The position numbers were made by a program, and so were the translations under genes. Positions 8,865 to 17,034 of a stretch of 64,000 nucleotides of DNA are shown here, in pieces. The stretch lies in the NCBI GenBank assembly GCA_964350145.1, contig CAYGJL010000014.1:3315-67314 (forward strand). Direction: 5' to 3'. The notes beneath the pieces were generated by a model. That model saw only the letters and a program-made list of their open reading frames with translations, did no database searches and was not told where the DNA came from. This DNA is from JACDCY01 sp964350145 (GTDB lineage Bacteria > Gemmatimonadota > Gemmatimonadetes > Gemmatimonadales > Gemmatimonadaceae). Within the stretch, counting starts at the first letter, position 1. The number at the start of each line of letters is the position of its first letter.

Positions 8865-10199
8865 ATGGCCGGAGAAGAAGTAGGCGGATCAGCCCAAGGA
8901 GAACCCCCCACCCGCTCGCGCCGTGGCACGCTCGCGTGGCTTGCCGAGGAGGTTTCGCTCTATGGAATGGGCGCGGCGACGAAGGCGCTGGCACCCCATC
9001 TCCGGGGTCCTGCGGACCTGCGCCCGTTTGCCGTGGTCGACCCCGGCCGGGGAAGACCTGCGTATCGCACGGACCTGAATGAAAACGATCGAACGATTGT
9101 TTACTGGGACCACTCCGCCCCGCCCGTTTGGGGGCCGACGTTTTCAGTCTTGCGGGTGCAAGTAGCCTCGAATACCGGGCATGCGTATCTATTTCACGCA
9201 GGCGAGGAAGCGCTTATACCAGTTCCTGCGTCGACGCACGTCTCGGGCGCTGTGTCGTCGAGGGCAACGGACGCGGAGCCGGCTGGCGGTATCCAGTACA
9301 CCTTCATAACTGCGGACGCGTCAGGCCCGCGCGTGCTTCCGCCACGGATTGTGAACGTCGGCGAGGCCATTCGCATCAACCCTCAGATTCCACATCACGC
9401 TTCAGCCGTGAACACTCCGGCCGCGGCGTGGATGATCATGAGATCGGTGACTGACTCGCCGTACAAGACCGTGGTGAGCGACGCCGGTTACGCTGCAGCA
9501 TCTCCGGTGCGCACGCACAGAAACACGAATCTTGAACAATTGCGCGACCCGGAAGTCTATGCAGCCGTCGCGTGGGGCCTAAGTGAGTACATCAGGGCGT
9601 ATCGCCAGCGAGCGGATCTTACAATAAAGCAGCTAGCGGAGATATGTAGAGTCGAAGCAGCCCTCATATCACGTCTCGAGCGCGTTCAGGACGAGCCAAA
9701 CGCTAAGGCGATAAATGTTTCGCTCGACGCCCTCGTGCGAATCGCGGCTTACCTCGCGATTCCTTTTCCATCGCTCCTCGCGCGGTCGCAGCGAATACCC
9801 TATGACATCGATCCCCTGGGCGAGATCAAGGGCAAGGAGATTGTTGCGAAGCCGATACTATGGAAGAGTAGAATTGACCACGAGCTTCACTTCACGCGCA
9901 TAAACGTCCCGGCCGGCTTGACCGCGCAGCTACCTCCAGAGAGTTGCTTTTCACCTGGCATGCTGAGCGCATGGATTGTCCTGAAAGGAGCGTTGTCTGT
10001 CACTCTCGACACGAACGACCCTTTCCCACCGTCAGATCCCATGCAGGAGGAAGGGCTCACCCCCGGCCCGGTGATGCTCCTTGAGGACAGCGTAATCCAT
10101 TTCCGTTATGCAGCTCCGCGCACCGTCAAGGCCGTTGTGGATACGCAAATAATTCAGGTGATCCACTCGACGCACTGCGGCTGCACTTCGTCAGAGTAG
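8865..10199 (+). CDS. Regulator with central XRE-type HTH flanked by cupin-like domains
   Basis: The protein has 444 residues. Residues 1-215 look like a beta-rich cupin (GHAYLFHAGEEALIPVPA; RIVNVGEAIRINPQIPHHAS, where paired His may bind metal or ligand). A helix-turn-helix of XRE type follows at about 240-300 (LTIKQLAEICRVEAALISRLE). A second beta-barrel region fills residues 330-430 (HFTRINVPAGL, SAWIVLKGALSVTL). Cupin-HTH-cupin order is unusual; HTH plus one cupin is common. The C-terminus ends HCGCTSSE. It stands 9 bases ahead of a radical SAM gene on the same strand and so probably senses a small molecule or redox signal that controls that cassette. No strong ribosome binding site precedes the ATG. 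Confidence 0.78.
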   Translation: MAGEEVGGSAQGEPPTRSRRGTLAWLAEEVSLYGMGAATKALAPHLRGPADLRPFAVVDPGRGRPAYRTDLNENDRTIVYWDHSAPPVWGPTFSVLRVQVASNTGHAYLFHAGEEALIPVPASTHVSGAVSSRATDAEPAGGIQYTFITADASGPRVLPPRIVNVGEAIRINPQIPHHASAVNTPAAAWMIMRSVTDSPYKTVVSDAGYAAASPVRTHRNTNLEQLRDPEVYAAVAWGLSEYIRAYRQRADLTIKQLAEICRVEAALISRLERVQDEPNAKAINVSLDALVRIAAYLAIPFPSLLARSQRIPYDIDPLGEIKGKEIVAKPILWKSRIDHELHFTRINVPAGLTAQLPPESCFSPGMLSAWIVLKGALSVTLDTNDPFPPSDPMQEEGLTPGPVMLLEDSVIHFRYAAPRTVKAVVDTQIIQVIHSTHCGCTSSE

Positions 10200-10208
10200 C
10201 ATCCCCAC

Positions 10209-11690
10209 ATGCGATTGCTGCTCGTCAATCCTCCCCACTCGCAGTTCGATCTTAGCGAACTTGGGCCGCCACTCGGGCTCTTACGTCTCGCCGGCATTGC
10301 GCGAGAAGCTGGCTGGGAAGCCGACATCATCGACTTTAACTTGCTTTGGCACACAGATCCACGTCTCCGTACGGATTTTTTTCATGCCGCTGGAGCTATC
10401 CTCGCCGAAGCAGACGCGAGCGTATACGGCTTCACGTCAATGGCCGTCGATGGTCACGTTGCGCTCGAATTAGCCCGAGGTGTCAAACGTGATCATCCCG
10501 ATGCTCGGGTGGTTCTGGGCGGCACACATTTCTCAGCGATTGCTGGGGAAGTCCCGGCCCGGTTTCCATGGATTGATGCAGTCATAACGGGCGAAGGTGA
10601 GACCGAGTTCGCTGCTTTGCTCGGAAGTGTCGCTGGGCATGTTCCTGTGCGCGGGGCATCGCCCGGTTTCGTTGATTATGACATCCTTCCACTCGAGCCG
10701 TACTTCGCAGTGAATCCTTACAGAACGGTCGATGTAGAAAGCGCGCGCGGCTGTCGGTTTAAGTGCACCTTCTGCTACAGCCCGACGCACTACCCCCGGC
10801 GCCGAACACTCGATACTGAAACCCTGCTTCGCGAGATGTCTTTCCTCGCAGAGCATGGGACGCGGCATGTTTTCTTCGTGCAGGACAACTTTCTGAATGA
10901 CGAGGCCTACGCGTTGGCGCTGTGCGCTGAATTAGCAGAGGCGAAGCTACCTCTTACCTGGCACTGCTACGCAACGCTCCCGCAGATCAATGAGAGGCTC
11001 GTACGGGCGATGGCGCTCGCTGGATGCCGGGCAGTGTTCACCGGCATAGACGCAATCGGAACTGCGTCAGAGCGTCGCTATGGAAAGCGATTTTCGTCTG
11101 GAGCTGAGCTGAAGATACAGCTGTGTTTGGAGCACGGCATAGCTCCAACATGCGCGTTTCTTGTCGCACCGCCGTCTCATTCCTGCGGTGTAAACGCGGA
11201 GCAAACGATCCGTGCTGCCCTGGTTGCACGAGCGCTCGGAGCACAAGTACGGCTCAACGTCCTAACCTACTATCCAGGTACACGCCTCGCCTCAGCGACT
11301 CCCGAACGGTTCGCATGGGATGAGCGAAGAGTTCATCTGGAGATGGATGTGCCCGAAGTGGTGGTGGCCAACCCGTACGCCGTCAACGCACCGCAGTTGT
11401 TCCCGTTCCATGCTAGGTATGTTTCGATGGGCGAATGGGATCGCTTCATCCAGCATATACACGTCCTTTTTACACTGCTTCACGCGCGCACGGACGAGCT
11501 GGCGGATGCAGATCGTAGCGATGCACTTGAGTTTTTTGCCTTGGCTGACCGCGTTCTAGCTGGTACCGGGGATCTGTTTGCCGTGAGCAAACCTGATCGT
11601 CGTCGGCGCGAAGTCGAGGCGTTCGACAGTTTAATAGACCATTCCTTTTCGGGGGCGGACTATGTCTTCGCGGGAAAAACGGAATCCTAG
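10209..11690 (+). CDS. B12-binding domain radical SAM enzyme
   Basis: A 493-residue protein with a cobalamin-binding Rossmann domain at the N-terminus (MRLLLVNPPHS, FTSMAVDGH, VVLGGTHFSA, VITGEGETEFA) and a radical SAM core. The 4Fe-4S cluster motif CRFKCTFC lies at about residues 182-189 (CxxxCxxC), followed by HVFFVQDNFLNDE and CRAVFTGIDAI. A 130-residue C-terminal region is specific. Class B radical SAM enzymes of this layout carry out methylations, epimerisations or ring formation, often on peptides. The next gene, 13 bases downstream, encodes a 55-residue peptide, so a peptide-modifying role is plausible. The true substrate is unknown. Confidence 0.88.
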   Translation: MRLLLVNPPHSQFDLSELGPPLGLLRLAGIAREAGWEADIIDFNLLWHTDPRLRTDFFHAAGAILAEADASVYGFTSMAVDGHVALELARGVKRDHPDARVVLGGTHFSAIAGEVPARFPWIDAVITGEGETEFAALLGSVAGHVPVRGASPGFVDYDILPLEPYFAVNPYRTVDVESARGCRFKCTFCYSPTHYPRRRTLDTETLLREMSFLAEHGTRHVFFVQDNFLNDEAYALALCAELAEAKLPLTWHCYATLPQINERLVRAMALAGCRAVFTGIDAIGTASERRYGKRFSSGAELKIQLCLEHGIAPTCAFLVAPPSHSCGVNAEQTIRAALVARALGAQVRLNVLTYYPGTRLASATPERFAWDERRVHLEMDVPEVVVANPYAVNAPQLFPFHARYVSMGEWDRFIQHIHVLFTLLHARTDELADADRSDALEFFALADRVLAGTGDLFAVSKPDRRRREVEAFDSLIDHSFSGADYVFAGKTES

Positions 11691-11703
11691 AGAGGAAGAG
11701 ACG

Positions 11704-11871
11704 ATGAATATTCACGTTGACGACCTTCCCACCGGTCAAGACAACATTGCACTGGTTACTCCTCCGATTGGAGTTGAGCCGCGGTCCGATCGAACAGCGA
11801 GCGGCGAGCGATCAGTGAGTCCTTGGCAAGACGATCGCAACCAACAAGGCAGAGTCAAGCCGGGACGGTAG
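11704..11871 (+). CDS. Short peptide after the radical SAM gene; possible modified-peptide precursor
   Basis: A 55-residue peptide, starting MNIHVDDLPTGQDNIALVT and ending QQGRVKPGR. The ATG at 11704 is chosen because GAGGAAGAG lies just upstream; an in-frame ATG at 11662 would overlap the radical SAM gene. No Cys, no signal peptide. The first half is acidic and hydrophobic (leader-like), and the second half is polar with Ser, Arg, Trp, Gln and Pro (ERSVSPWQDDRN). Its length, its strong ribosome binding site and its position behind a B12 radical SAM gene fit a RiPP precursor. It could instead be a small accessory protein, and there is no recognisable transporter or protease beside it. Confidence 0.6.
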   Translation: MNIHVDDLPTGQDNIALVTPPIGVEPRSDRTASGERSVSPWQDDRNQQGRVKPGR

Positions 11872-11882
11872 CTGAAAGCATG

Positions 11883-11908
11883 AAAAAAGCCAGCGACATG
11901 TCGCTGGC
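11883..11908 (-). terminator. Intrinsic terminator of the AraC-type gene
   Basis: A perfect 20-base palindrome, GCCAGCGACATGTCGCTGGC (11889-11908), is followed on the minus strand by six T (A-run 11883-11888). It lies 57 bases after the stop of the AraC-type regulator and 11 bases beyond the convergent peptide gene. The minus orientation is the better terminator, as the plus strand has no T-run. Confidence 0.8.
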
Positions 11909-11965
11909 CAGCCTTGTTACTCCTCAGCCATTCTACTGGGCGGCGCGTGCTCTCCCCTGTACGGA

Positions 11966-12907
11966 TTAGGCGTTAACTGAAGGGTATTGGACCACCGGCA
12001 CTTGCGTGATCGGGTCGAAGCGACGGAAAGTGGCTTGGTACGGCACCACCAGATGCCTCGTGAAATGATCGAGCGCAGCTGCGAAAGGAAGCGTGCGCCG
12101 GAACTCGCCTGGAGGCATGCCTAGGACAATGCGAATGTGGCGTCCGAAGCTCTGTGGAGATGAGTAATTCAGGCTGTCGGCTACCGCGGCAAGGGACGTT
12201 TCCTTCGTCTCGAGAAAAGCCGAAGCGTAGAGCAGCCGAGTCATGGCGAGATACGTTCTCGGCGCGGGTAGAGAAGCACGGAAGAACCGGGAGAACAATG
12301 TGCTCGGGGAAATCTTGAGCAGCATTGCCAGGGCTTTCGCGTTCCTGATGTTCGGTGCCGATCGGACGAGGAGGGCAAAGAAGTGCCGGCTACCGTCCGT
12401 CGCACCGTCGAGAAGCGGAAGCAACTTGCCGAGAATCACTGGTTCTGTCGCTCCGCCACCATGGTCCAGTAGACCGCGGAGTCGATCCCAGCCAGCTCTT
12501 CCGTTGAGACTGAGCAGCTGACGAACACCGCAAGCGCCGAGGTCGAGCAATGTTTCGCTGGCGACTTCCCCGTCGCTGACCACTGCCACAGCCGTGACAC
12601 CTGGACTCTTCACGACGAGCCTGTGGATGTCGGCGAGTGGCTGGTGGCAAACCATTGCGGGCGAGAGAAGCACCGCTTGTGCGGAATGCTCTCGAACAGC
12701 TCGCAGTGCCTCGGTCACGGAATCCACATGCACTCGGTTAAATGCTCCGTCTGTGGCTCCGTCGATGCGTGACCGAAGCGCGGGATCAACGACGGTTATT
12801 ACAGTTGCCTTACCGTTGCTCGACCGGGGCCCGCGTTGGGGCAGAGCTCGGGACGGGCTGTCCGCCCGGCGCTGTCGCTGCCGACGGATATTTGGGTACT
12901 CATGCAT
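11966..12907 (-). CDS. AraC-family transcriptional regulator
   Basis: The 313-residue product starts at the ATG at 12907, which has GGAGGT 5 bases upstream; a TTG at 12955 only lengthens the frame. The N-terminal half (TVITVVDPALRSRI, AVLLSPAMVCHQPLAD, GVTAVAVVSDGE) looks like a degenerate response-receiver fold without a clear phosphorylation site. The C-terminal 100 residues hold two helix-turn-helix motifs of AraC type (NAKALAMLLKISPSTLFSRF and SLAAVADSLNYSSPQSFGRHI). It converges on the radical SAM/peptide cassette and could regulate it; there is no direct evidence. Confidence 0.8.
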   Translation of the reverse strand: MHEYPNIRRQRQRRADSPSRALPQRGPRSSNGKATVITVVDPALRSRIDGATDGAFNRVHVDSVTEALRAVREHSAQAVLLSPAMVCHQPLADIHRLVVKSPGVTAVAVVSDGEVASETLLDLGACGVRQLLSLNGRAGWDRLRGLLDHGGGATEPVILGKLLPLLDGATDGSRHFFALLVRSAPNIRNAKALAMLLKISPSTLFSRFFRASLPAPRTYLAMTRLLYASAFLETKETSLAAVADSLNYSSPQSFGRHIRIVLGMPPGEFRRTLPFAAALDHFTRHLVVPYQATFRRFDPITQVPVVQYPSVNA

Positions 12908-12943
12908 CTCGACCTCCGCGAGATAGGTGGGTACAAAGCGAGA

Positions 12944-12982
12944 CGCCGCACTCAAGACCGAGATATCGGTTTGAGTGCGGCG
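12944..12982. repeat. Long inverted repeat upstream of the AraC-type gene
   Basis: CGCCGCACTCAAGACCGA (12944-12961) pairs with its inverse at 12966-12982 with one bulged base and a 4-base loop. It lies 37 bases upstream of the AraC-type start, inside the expected promoter/leader. It could be an autoregulatory operator or a leader hairpin. No T-run follows on either strand, so it is not a typical terminator. The remaining bases up to 13191 show nothing else that I can support. Confidence 0.5.
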
Positions 12983-13191
12983 TTCGTGATGAAAGAACGG
13001 CTCGTCAGCGGCTAGGGCCGCTCACGATCCGCTAATCATGGTACGTCTATGTGAATGACTAAATAGACGGCTGATCGTGCCGTCGGAGGCACGACGCGCC
13101 ATTGTTTCGCAGAGATCAGGGACTGCTAAGGCATATCTCCGCGGCCACTAAGGGGTACCCGTAGCACGTCGAATCATCGTCGGCCCGCGCC

Positions 13192-14937
13192 CTACGGGAG
13201 CGCCTGCCGCGAAGCCCGTTTCCGCGCGGAAGCCTTCTTCGCGGAAGCGACAGTAATCGGCCAAGTCTCTACCGCGATCTTGGCCAGTCGCTTTTGCCGT
13301 TCGGCGATGGTGGTCGCGTTCCAGTCTTCGTAGCTCCCTATCTCGGCAGTGAGAGGGAAGTTCGACTGCTTGAAGCTCTTGGCCTTGTCGGCGAACGATC
13401 CATTTCCAATTGATGTATTGGCGGTCCATTGGAGAAGCGCCAAATTGCCGATCCGACGGTGAAGATTGGAGGCCAACTCAGCATCTACGTTCCAGTGTGG
13501 ACTCGGCCGGACAGGCAGGACGTGTTCAAGGGTGATGACCTTCTCGTCGTCGTTTGGGATATGCTCTGGCTCCTTGTGTCCCAGATGACGAAGCTCTAGC
13601 GAGCGGAGAACATAGCGCGCTAGATCGCCACGGTGGATTGAAGCAATTGCAAAGTTCTCTTCAAATTCATTGTCACCCGGAACGATCTCCGCCATGCTCG
13701 CGGCGAGTTCCTGAGCCGTCGTCGTTCGACGCGTCCCCACAGCGAACGCGCGAGCAGCGTACTCCTTGTCAATGCGGCCGAGTCGGCTTCCGCCACCGAC
13801 GAGGAGGCGAATGCTCCAAGAGACAAACAGGCGAAAGGCTTCGCGCGCCTCAGGGATGGAGAACTGCTGCGCCACGGCGAACATCAGTGGCCTGATCTGC
13901 TCGACCTTCAATTTGTCCAGCGCCTTGATGTGTTGGCGGGTGGACGTGCCGTAGGGCTTCCACTTCGGGTGATCGGGCAGCCGAAGGGCTACGTAATCGT
14001 CAACGGCAGCGGAAACTGCATTCGTGAAGTCAATCGCAGCGCCCGAACTCTGGGCCTTGCCGCTGATGCTTTCGAACAACTCATGCTCACGCACGTGGCC
14101 GTACTGGGTGACGTAATAGTGGCGTAGGTACGTGACGACGATCTTCTCGTCGTCGATTTGCTCCAAGGCGCCGACCATTTCCGCCCACCGTGCATGAACC
14201 TGCTGAATGCGGTCACCAGACTTGCCAAGCAGATAGTTCTTCACGAGGTCAGATTGCGCTGCCTTAACGCCTCGGTCGTTCAGGGTCTCGAACATGCCGT
14301 AGGCGCGTCCCTCGTCCGCTGCCGTCACCAGAATGACGCGTGCGCGGTCCTGGATCAGATAGACCCAACTGATAAGGGTTTCGAGCTGCCTCTGCTGCGA
14401 TAGGGTCGCGACCATTTTGCGCACTTGGTCTGCCGCTAACTCTGCCGCCTCGTTGATGAGATTGTGCGACGGTTTGGTGGCAGGATACGCGCGATCTGGC
14501 GAGTCGGAGTCCGATAAAACACGCCTGCGAAAGTATTCATCGTCCGCGACATTGAGTCTCAGCTTAGGCTCGCTCTCTTTCGCGAGAAATTCCGAAGTCT
14601 GCAAGAACTTGTCGTTGACCTTGCGTGCCTCAGCCGGCTCTGCGATTGACACCAAGTAGTCGCGTATCGCCGCGAGAAAAATCGAGATCGTCGCGAGCCG
14701 TTGCTGCCCATCGACGATAAGAGGAGTGCCCTTCGCGTCGGGTGTCACGACGATCATTCCCAGGAAATACTCTTCGCCGTCACGGCTCTTCGCGTCTGAC
14801 AAATCGCGGAATAGATCCCCGACCTGCTTCTCTTCCCACGCATACTCCCGTTGATTGAGCGGAACGTGCATGGCCTTCTCGTGAAGGGCCTGACCGATGC
14901 CCTTGTCTGCAAATTCGATGGTCCGCGTGGAGGCCAT
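13192..14937 (-). CDS. GmrSD-type DUF262/DUF1524 nuclease
   Basis: A 581-residue fusion protein. The DUF262 domain (ParB/Srx-like NTPase) has the hallmark DGQQR near residue 78, with PLNQREYAW before it. The C-terminal DUF1524 domain is an HNH-type nuclease: ITLEHVLPVRP near 470 and RIGNLALLQWTAN near 500. Proteins of this build (GmrSD, BrxU) cut modified phage DNA in an NTP-dependent manner, or more broadly give phage defence. It sits 2 bases behind the RHH gene, which argues for a regulated two-gene operon. An Ala/Lys/Arg-rich tail (KKASARKRASRQ) is probably a flexible DNA contact. Confidence 0.88.
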   Translation of the reverse strand: MASTRTIEFADKGIGQALHEKAMHVPLNQREYAWEEKQVGDLFRDLSDAKSRDGEEYFLGMIVVTPDAKGTPLIVDGQQRLATISIFLAAIRDYLVSIAEPAEARKVNDKFLQTSEFLAKESEPKLRLNVADDEYFRRRVLSDSDSPDRAYPATKPSHNLINEAAELAADQVRKMVATLSQQRQLETLISWVYLIQDRARVILVTAADEGRAYGMFETLNDRGVKAAQSDLVKNYLLGKSGDRIQQVHARWAEMVGALEQIDDEKIVVTYLRHYYVTQYGHVREHELFESISGKAQSSGAAIDFTNAVSAAVDDYVALRLPDHPKWKPYGTSTRQHIKALDKLKVEQIRPLMFAVAQQFSIPEAREAFRLFVSWSIRLLVGGGSRLGRIDKEYAARAFAVGTRRTTTAQELAASMAEIVPGDNEFEENFAIASIHRGDLARYVLRSLELRHLGHKEPEHIPNDDEKVITLEHVLPVRPSPHWNVDAELASNLHRRIGNLALLQWTANTSIGNGSFADKAKSFKQSNFPLTAEIGSYEDWNATTIAERQKRLAKIAVETWPITVASAKKASARKRASRQALP

Positions 14938-14939
14938 TG

Positions 14940-15170
14940 TTAGGTGTCCGGATAGAGGTCTCGAAGGAACGGCGCGCGTTCCCCAATCTCTTCAAGATCC
15001 CGGATCGCTGCGCGCCGTAGTCGTTCGCGGACCCAAGCTGACAACGGCACGCCGCCAATGTTGGCGGCCTGCTGAAAGGCATCCTTTTCGGAGGGCTCGA
15101 TTCTGATTTTCAGGAACCCCACCTTTCGCTTGTTCGCTGCCTTTTGCGGTCGTCCGAGTTTTGTCATCAT
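14940..15170 (-). CDS. Small ribbon-helix-helix-like DNA-binding protein
   Basis: 76 residues starting at one of two adjacent ATG codons (15170 or 15167). The basic N-terminus (KLGRPQKAANKRK) precedes a beta-strand VGFLKIRIEPSEKDAFQQAA and a helix-turn GGVPLSAWVRERLRRAAI, a layout seen in RHH repressors, MobC-like and antitoxin proteins. It is translated just ahead of the GmrSD-type nuclease. The -10 box lies only a few bases before the start, so the leader is very short. It probably represses the operon through the palindrome at 15227-15244. Confidence 0.7.
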   Translation of the reverse strand: MMTKLGRPQKAANKRKVGFLKIRIEPSEKDAFQQAANIGGVPLSAWVRERLRRAAIRDLEEIGERAPFLRDLYPDT

Positions 15171-15175
15171 GCAGT

Positions 15176-15204
15176 ATTGTACCCACTCGAGGCCCACAAT
15201 CCAA
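15176..15204 (-). promoter_or_regulatory. Sigma70-type promoter of the RHH/GmrSD operon
   Basis: On the minus strand TTGGAT (15204-15199) and TACAAT (15181-15176) are separated by 17 bases. The predicted transcription start would fall at or next to the ATG at 15170, giving a leaderless or nearly leaderless message. The palindrome at 15227-15244 lies just upstream of the -35 box. Confidence 0.55.
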
Positions 15205-15226
15205 TAACCATCCTTAACATGGGTGC

Positions 15227-15244
15227 TTTATGTGGCCACATAAA
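15227..15244. promoter_or_regulatory. Perfect 18-bp palindrome, likely operator
   Basis: TTTATGTGGCCACATAAA is a perfect palindrome in a gene-free stretch, 57 bases upstream of the RHH gene. RHH dimers bind such sites, so autoregulation is a reasonable inference. Confidence 0.55.
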
Positions 15245-15603
15245 CTGCCTATGAGTCGTTGAATCTTGCAGCGTCGGCACGCGTTTCTGACAGGGGCCCG
15301 AGGGAAATTGCTAGAAGGGCACGGGGCAACTACAGCCCAGGATGACAAGAGAACAGATCGGCGAAGCACAGCGACTGTCGTCGACGTGGACGGCGAAGCA
15401 GCATTAGCGCTCGCTATCGATGAACGATCAGCCGAGCGTCTTTCGCCCACACGCAATGGGTTCGCCCGAGTGACGGAAATCCAAGTGTCCTACACGATTG
15501 GAAGACCAGAGCCCATATCGCTTCGAGGTGATGCGGTGGTGTAGGGATGTAGGGACGTTGTACGGGACCTGACGTCCTCGGGGTATTCAGGTAGGATTGC
15601 ATC
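15245..15603. other. Gene-free stretch between divergent units
   Basis: Open frames here (for example 15266-15544) lack ribosome binding sites and recognisable content. I see no RNA gene. The 3' part must hold the promoter for the PIN-like gene; a TAGGAT box lies about 10 bases before its ATG, so that message may also have a very short leader. Confidence 0.4.
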
Positions 15604-16872
15604 ATGTCGCTCGGTCCCATGCTCATCTTCGACAAGTCGGTACTCCAGGCTCTCAGCCCGGACGAATCCGTCTGGCTGGAAAGCCTCTACCTCACGAACA
15701 TCACCCCGATGTTTTTTATCGAGACTCTGGCTGACCTAGAAAAGGAGGTCCGGAAGGGTCGGACGCCGGAACAGATTGTCGGCGGCATAGCACGCAAGAC
15801 GCCAGACATGAGCTCCTACCCGAACGTGCACCATCGTCGAATTCTGGCCGCCGAGCTGGCCGGCATCGAGTCGGTAGAGATGGAGGGCCGCCCGATCCTG
15901 GGCGGTGGGCAGGCCGTGGAGATGGCGGGCAAGACGGGTGTGATGTTCAAGGTGGCCCCGGAGACAGAGGCCTTCCATCGATGGCAGAAGGGAGAGTTCC
16001 TTGACCTCGAACGGCATGCCGCTAGAGAGTGGCGAAAGGCTCTGGCTGAACTGGATTTCCAGGATATCGCTCAGATCGTCAGTCGCTGGTTTGCCCTCAA
16101 GGGCAGACCGAGAACTCTCGAAGAGGCAAGAGCGCTTGCCACAGATGTAGCGGGCCAACCAACCCGGGAGTCAGTGCTCCTTTTCGGCCTTGGACTGCTT
16201 GCGATTCCTCAGGATCTGCAGGACATCGCCATCAGAAGGTGGCGCGAGGCCGGCCAGCCTGCGCTCGAGACTCTCTTTCCGTACTTCATGTACACGATGC
16301 AGGTCGACCTCGTTTTCTACATCGGGATAGCCGCGGGGCTCATCTCCGGAGAGCGAAAGAGCAACCGCATCGATCTCGCGTACCTATACTATCTGCCATT
16401 TTGCCTGGTGTTCGTGTCTGGCGATCACCTACACGGAAAGCTGGTACCACTCTTTCTCCGGGCCGATCAATCGTTCGTGGAGTTGGGTGAATTCAAGCGG
16501 GACCTCGCAGCCCTCGATCACCACTTCGACCAGCTGCCCGACGACGTGAAGCGTCGCGGCACGATCCACTTCGCCTCATACCCACCGACAGACACCTCCT
16601 TCCTCGTTACCCGGCTCTGGGACAAGCACTTGCCGAGGTGGCGGAAGCATGAGTCTGAGCGAGGAAAGGAAGAATCCGTGCCCGAACACGTCACTGAGGG
16701 TATTCGAAAACTCGTGGAGGAATTCAAGAACGAAGCGAAACCAACCTCCCGGCATGTGGACTCCGACCAATCTCAGGTCATGTTCGAGCGACGTGCGTCG
16801 ATGTACAAGGGCAAGTGGCGGCGGTTCCCCCCGGAGGTTGAAGAGGCCGAACGAACGAAGAGGGAGGGTTGA
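15604..16872 (+). CDS. Large PIN-like domain protein (putative nuclease)
   Basis: The protein has 422 residues. The start MLIFDKSVLQALS resembles the first strand and Asp of PIN nucleases, FFIETLADLEKE gives an acidic residue at about 38, and much later DLAYLYYLPFCLVFVSGDHLHG (around 255-280) resembles the last conserved Asp of a PIN fold. About 200 helical residues are inserted between. The C-terminus is charged and helical. It is a single gene between the DUF262 operon and an OLD-type nuclease, so a stand-alone toxin or defence effector is possible. I see no antitoxin next to it. The family assignment is tentative. Confidence 0.6.
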   Translation: MSLGPMLIFDKSVLQALSPDESVWLESLYLTNITPMFFIETLADLEKEVRKGRTPEQIVGGIARKTPDMSSYPNVHHRRILAAELAGIESVEMEGRPILGGGQAVEMAGKTGVMFKVAPETEAFHRWQKGEFLDLERHAAREWRKALAELDFQDIAQIVSRWFALKGRPRTLEEARALATDVAGQPTRESVLLFGLGLLAIPQDLQDIAIRRWREAGQPALETLFPYFMYTMQVDLVFYIGIAAGLISGERKSNRIDLAYLYYLPFCLVFVSGDHLHGKLVPLFLRADQSFVELGEFKRDLAALDHHFDQLPDDVKRRGTIHFASYPPTDTSFLVTRLWDKHLPRWRKHESERGKEESVPEHVTEGIRKLVEEFKNEAKPTSRHVDSDQSQVMFERRASMYKGKWRRFPPEVEEAERTKREG

Positions 16873-16897
16873 TCCTAGGAAGTTCCGTCCTACACGC

Positions 16898-16926
16898 AAA
16901 CAAGGCCCCAGAAACGGGGCTTTGTT
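16898..16926. terminator. Stem-loop after the PIN-like gene, between convergent genes
   Basis: AAACAAGGCCCC (from 16898) pairs with GGGGCTTTGTT (16916-16926) around AGAAAC. A/U-rich stem ends supply short T-tracts on both strands, so it probably terminates the PIN-like gene and perhaps also the convergent ATPase gene. Confidence 0.7.
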
Positions 16927-17034
16927 GCTATCAGCGACCGACCCGGCCCGGACTACAAACCCGATCTATTCGGTGGTCGATCGTAGTTATCAGCCAATGC
17001 GAGATTAGGCCTCCACACGGCTCGCGCTTTCGGA

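Noticed and set aside
15266..15544. Plus-strand frame of 92 codons
   Set aside because: No start signal or motif; lies in a regulatory gap.
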